Below, in pieces: positions 30,197-30,279 of a stretch of DNA of 30,279 nucleotides. The position numbers were made by a program, and so were the translations under genes. The stretch is from CAZIRO01 sp964541595 (GTDB lineage Bacteria; Acidobacteriota; HRBIN11), in the NCBI GenBank assembly GCA_964541595.1, contig CAZIRO010000011.1, positions 1-30,279 on the forward strand, given 5' to 3'. The number at the start of each line of letters is the position of its first letter. The first letter of the stretch is position 1. The notes below the pieces were generated by a model. The model made no database searches. It was not told the DNA's origin and saw only the letters and a program-made list of their open reading frames with translations.

Positions 30197-30279
30197 TGGA
30201 AAAGAATGCAATATCCCCCTCCGACCGGTGACCGGCGACGGAAGACCGGAAAAAAACAGCAACGGGGCAGAGCAACCCA

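Overview
The window is a GC-rich, gene-dense stretch of a diderm (Gram-negative-type) bacterial chromosome. The diderm call rests on a TonB/ExbB/ExbD motor operon, a lipoprotein signal peptide, a predicted outer-membrane barrel and periplasmic c-type cytochrome and Cys/His proteins. Core genes (truA, prmC, ispG, etfBA, pyrRBC, tyrS, galE) show this is ordinary chromosome, not a plasmid or phage. No rRNA, tRNA, transposase, integrase or CRISPR array was seen. I cannot assign a phylum from the sequence alone. The MEP isoprenoid enzyme IspG, PyrR control and an NtrC-type regulator fit many lineages.

Layout. 1-2.6 kb (minus strand): 5' part of an MFS transporter, a small unknown gene translationally coupled to truA, and an aldo/keto reductase. 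2.8-4.2 kb (minus): a sigma-54-dependent response regulator. 4.6-5.1 kb (plus): a YjbQ-family protein whose 3' end overlaps the convergent prmC. 6.0-10.2 kb (plus): a small membrane protein, a GT4 glycosyltransferase, ispG, an unknown single-pass membrane protein and a RimI-like acetyltransferase. 10.7-14.0 kb (plus): a polytopic membrane protein with several intramembrane histidines, then etfB-etfA. 14.0-18.8 kb (minus): a six-gene operon of TPR lipoprotein, TonB, ExbB, ExbD, second ExbD and exported TPR protein. 18.9-20.7 kb (minus): an OsmC-like protein and an outer-membrane barrel. 21.0-23.8 kb (minus): pyrR-pyrB-pyrC with ATGA start/stop overlaps. 24.0-25.6 kb (minus): a hybrid sensor-kinase-like protein that lacks its phosphoacceptor and N-box regions. 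26.0-30.1 kb: tyrS (plus), a membrane-anchored diheme cytochrome c and a small exported Cys/His protein (both minus), and galE (plus).

The most unusual feature lies between the genes. Nearly every long intergenic gap holds a copy of one composite element of about 160-245 bp. It has near-identical 20-26 bp terminal inverted repeats (core TCGGGACAGGCAATGGGACA), two conserved arms, and a variable core of degenerate 7-bp units of the form RNACCYG. I count five complete copies, three truncated copies and one solo terminus, in both orientations, with at least two alternative arm modules. The outer edge of the terminal repeat repeatedly lies about 10-21 bp from a sigma-70-like -35 box, so the elements separate or precede promoters. 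A second repeat, made of inverted GTGACG units of about 15 bp, occurs twice near 0.3 and 2.7 kb and supplies the C-terminal codons of one gene. A third, different repeat lies after galE.
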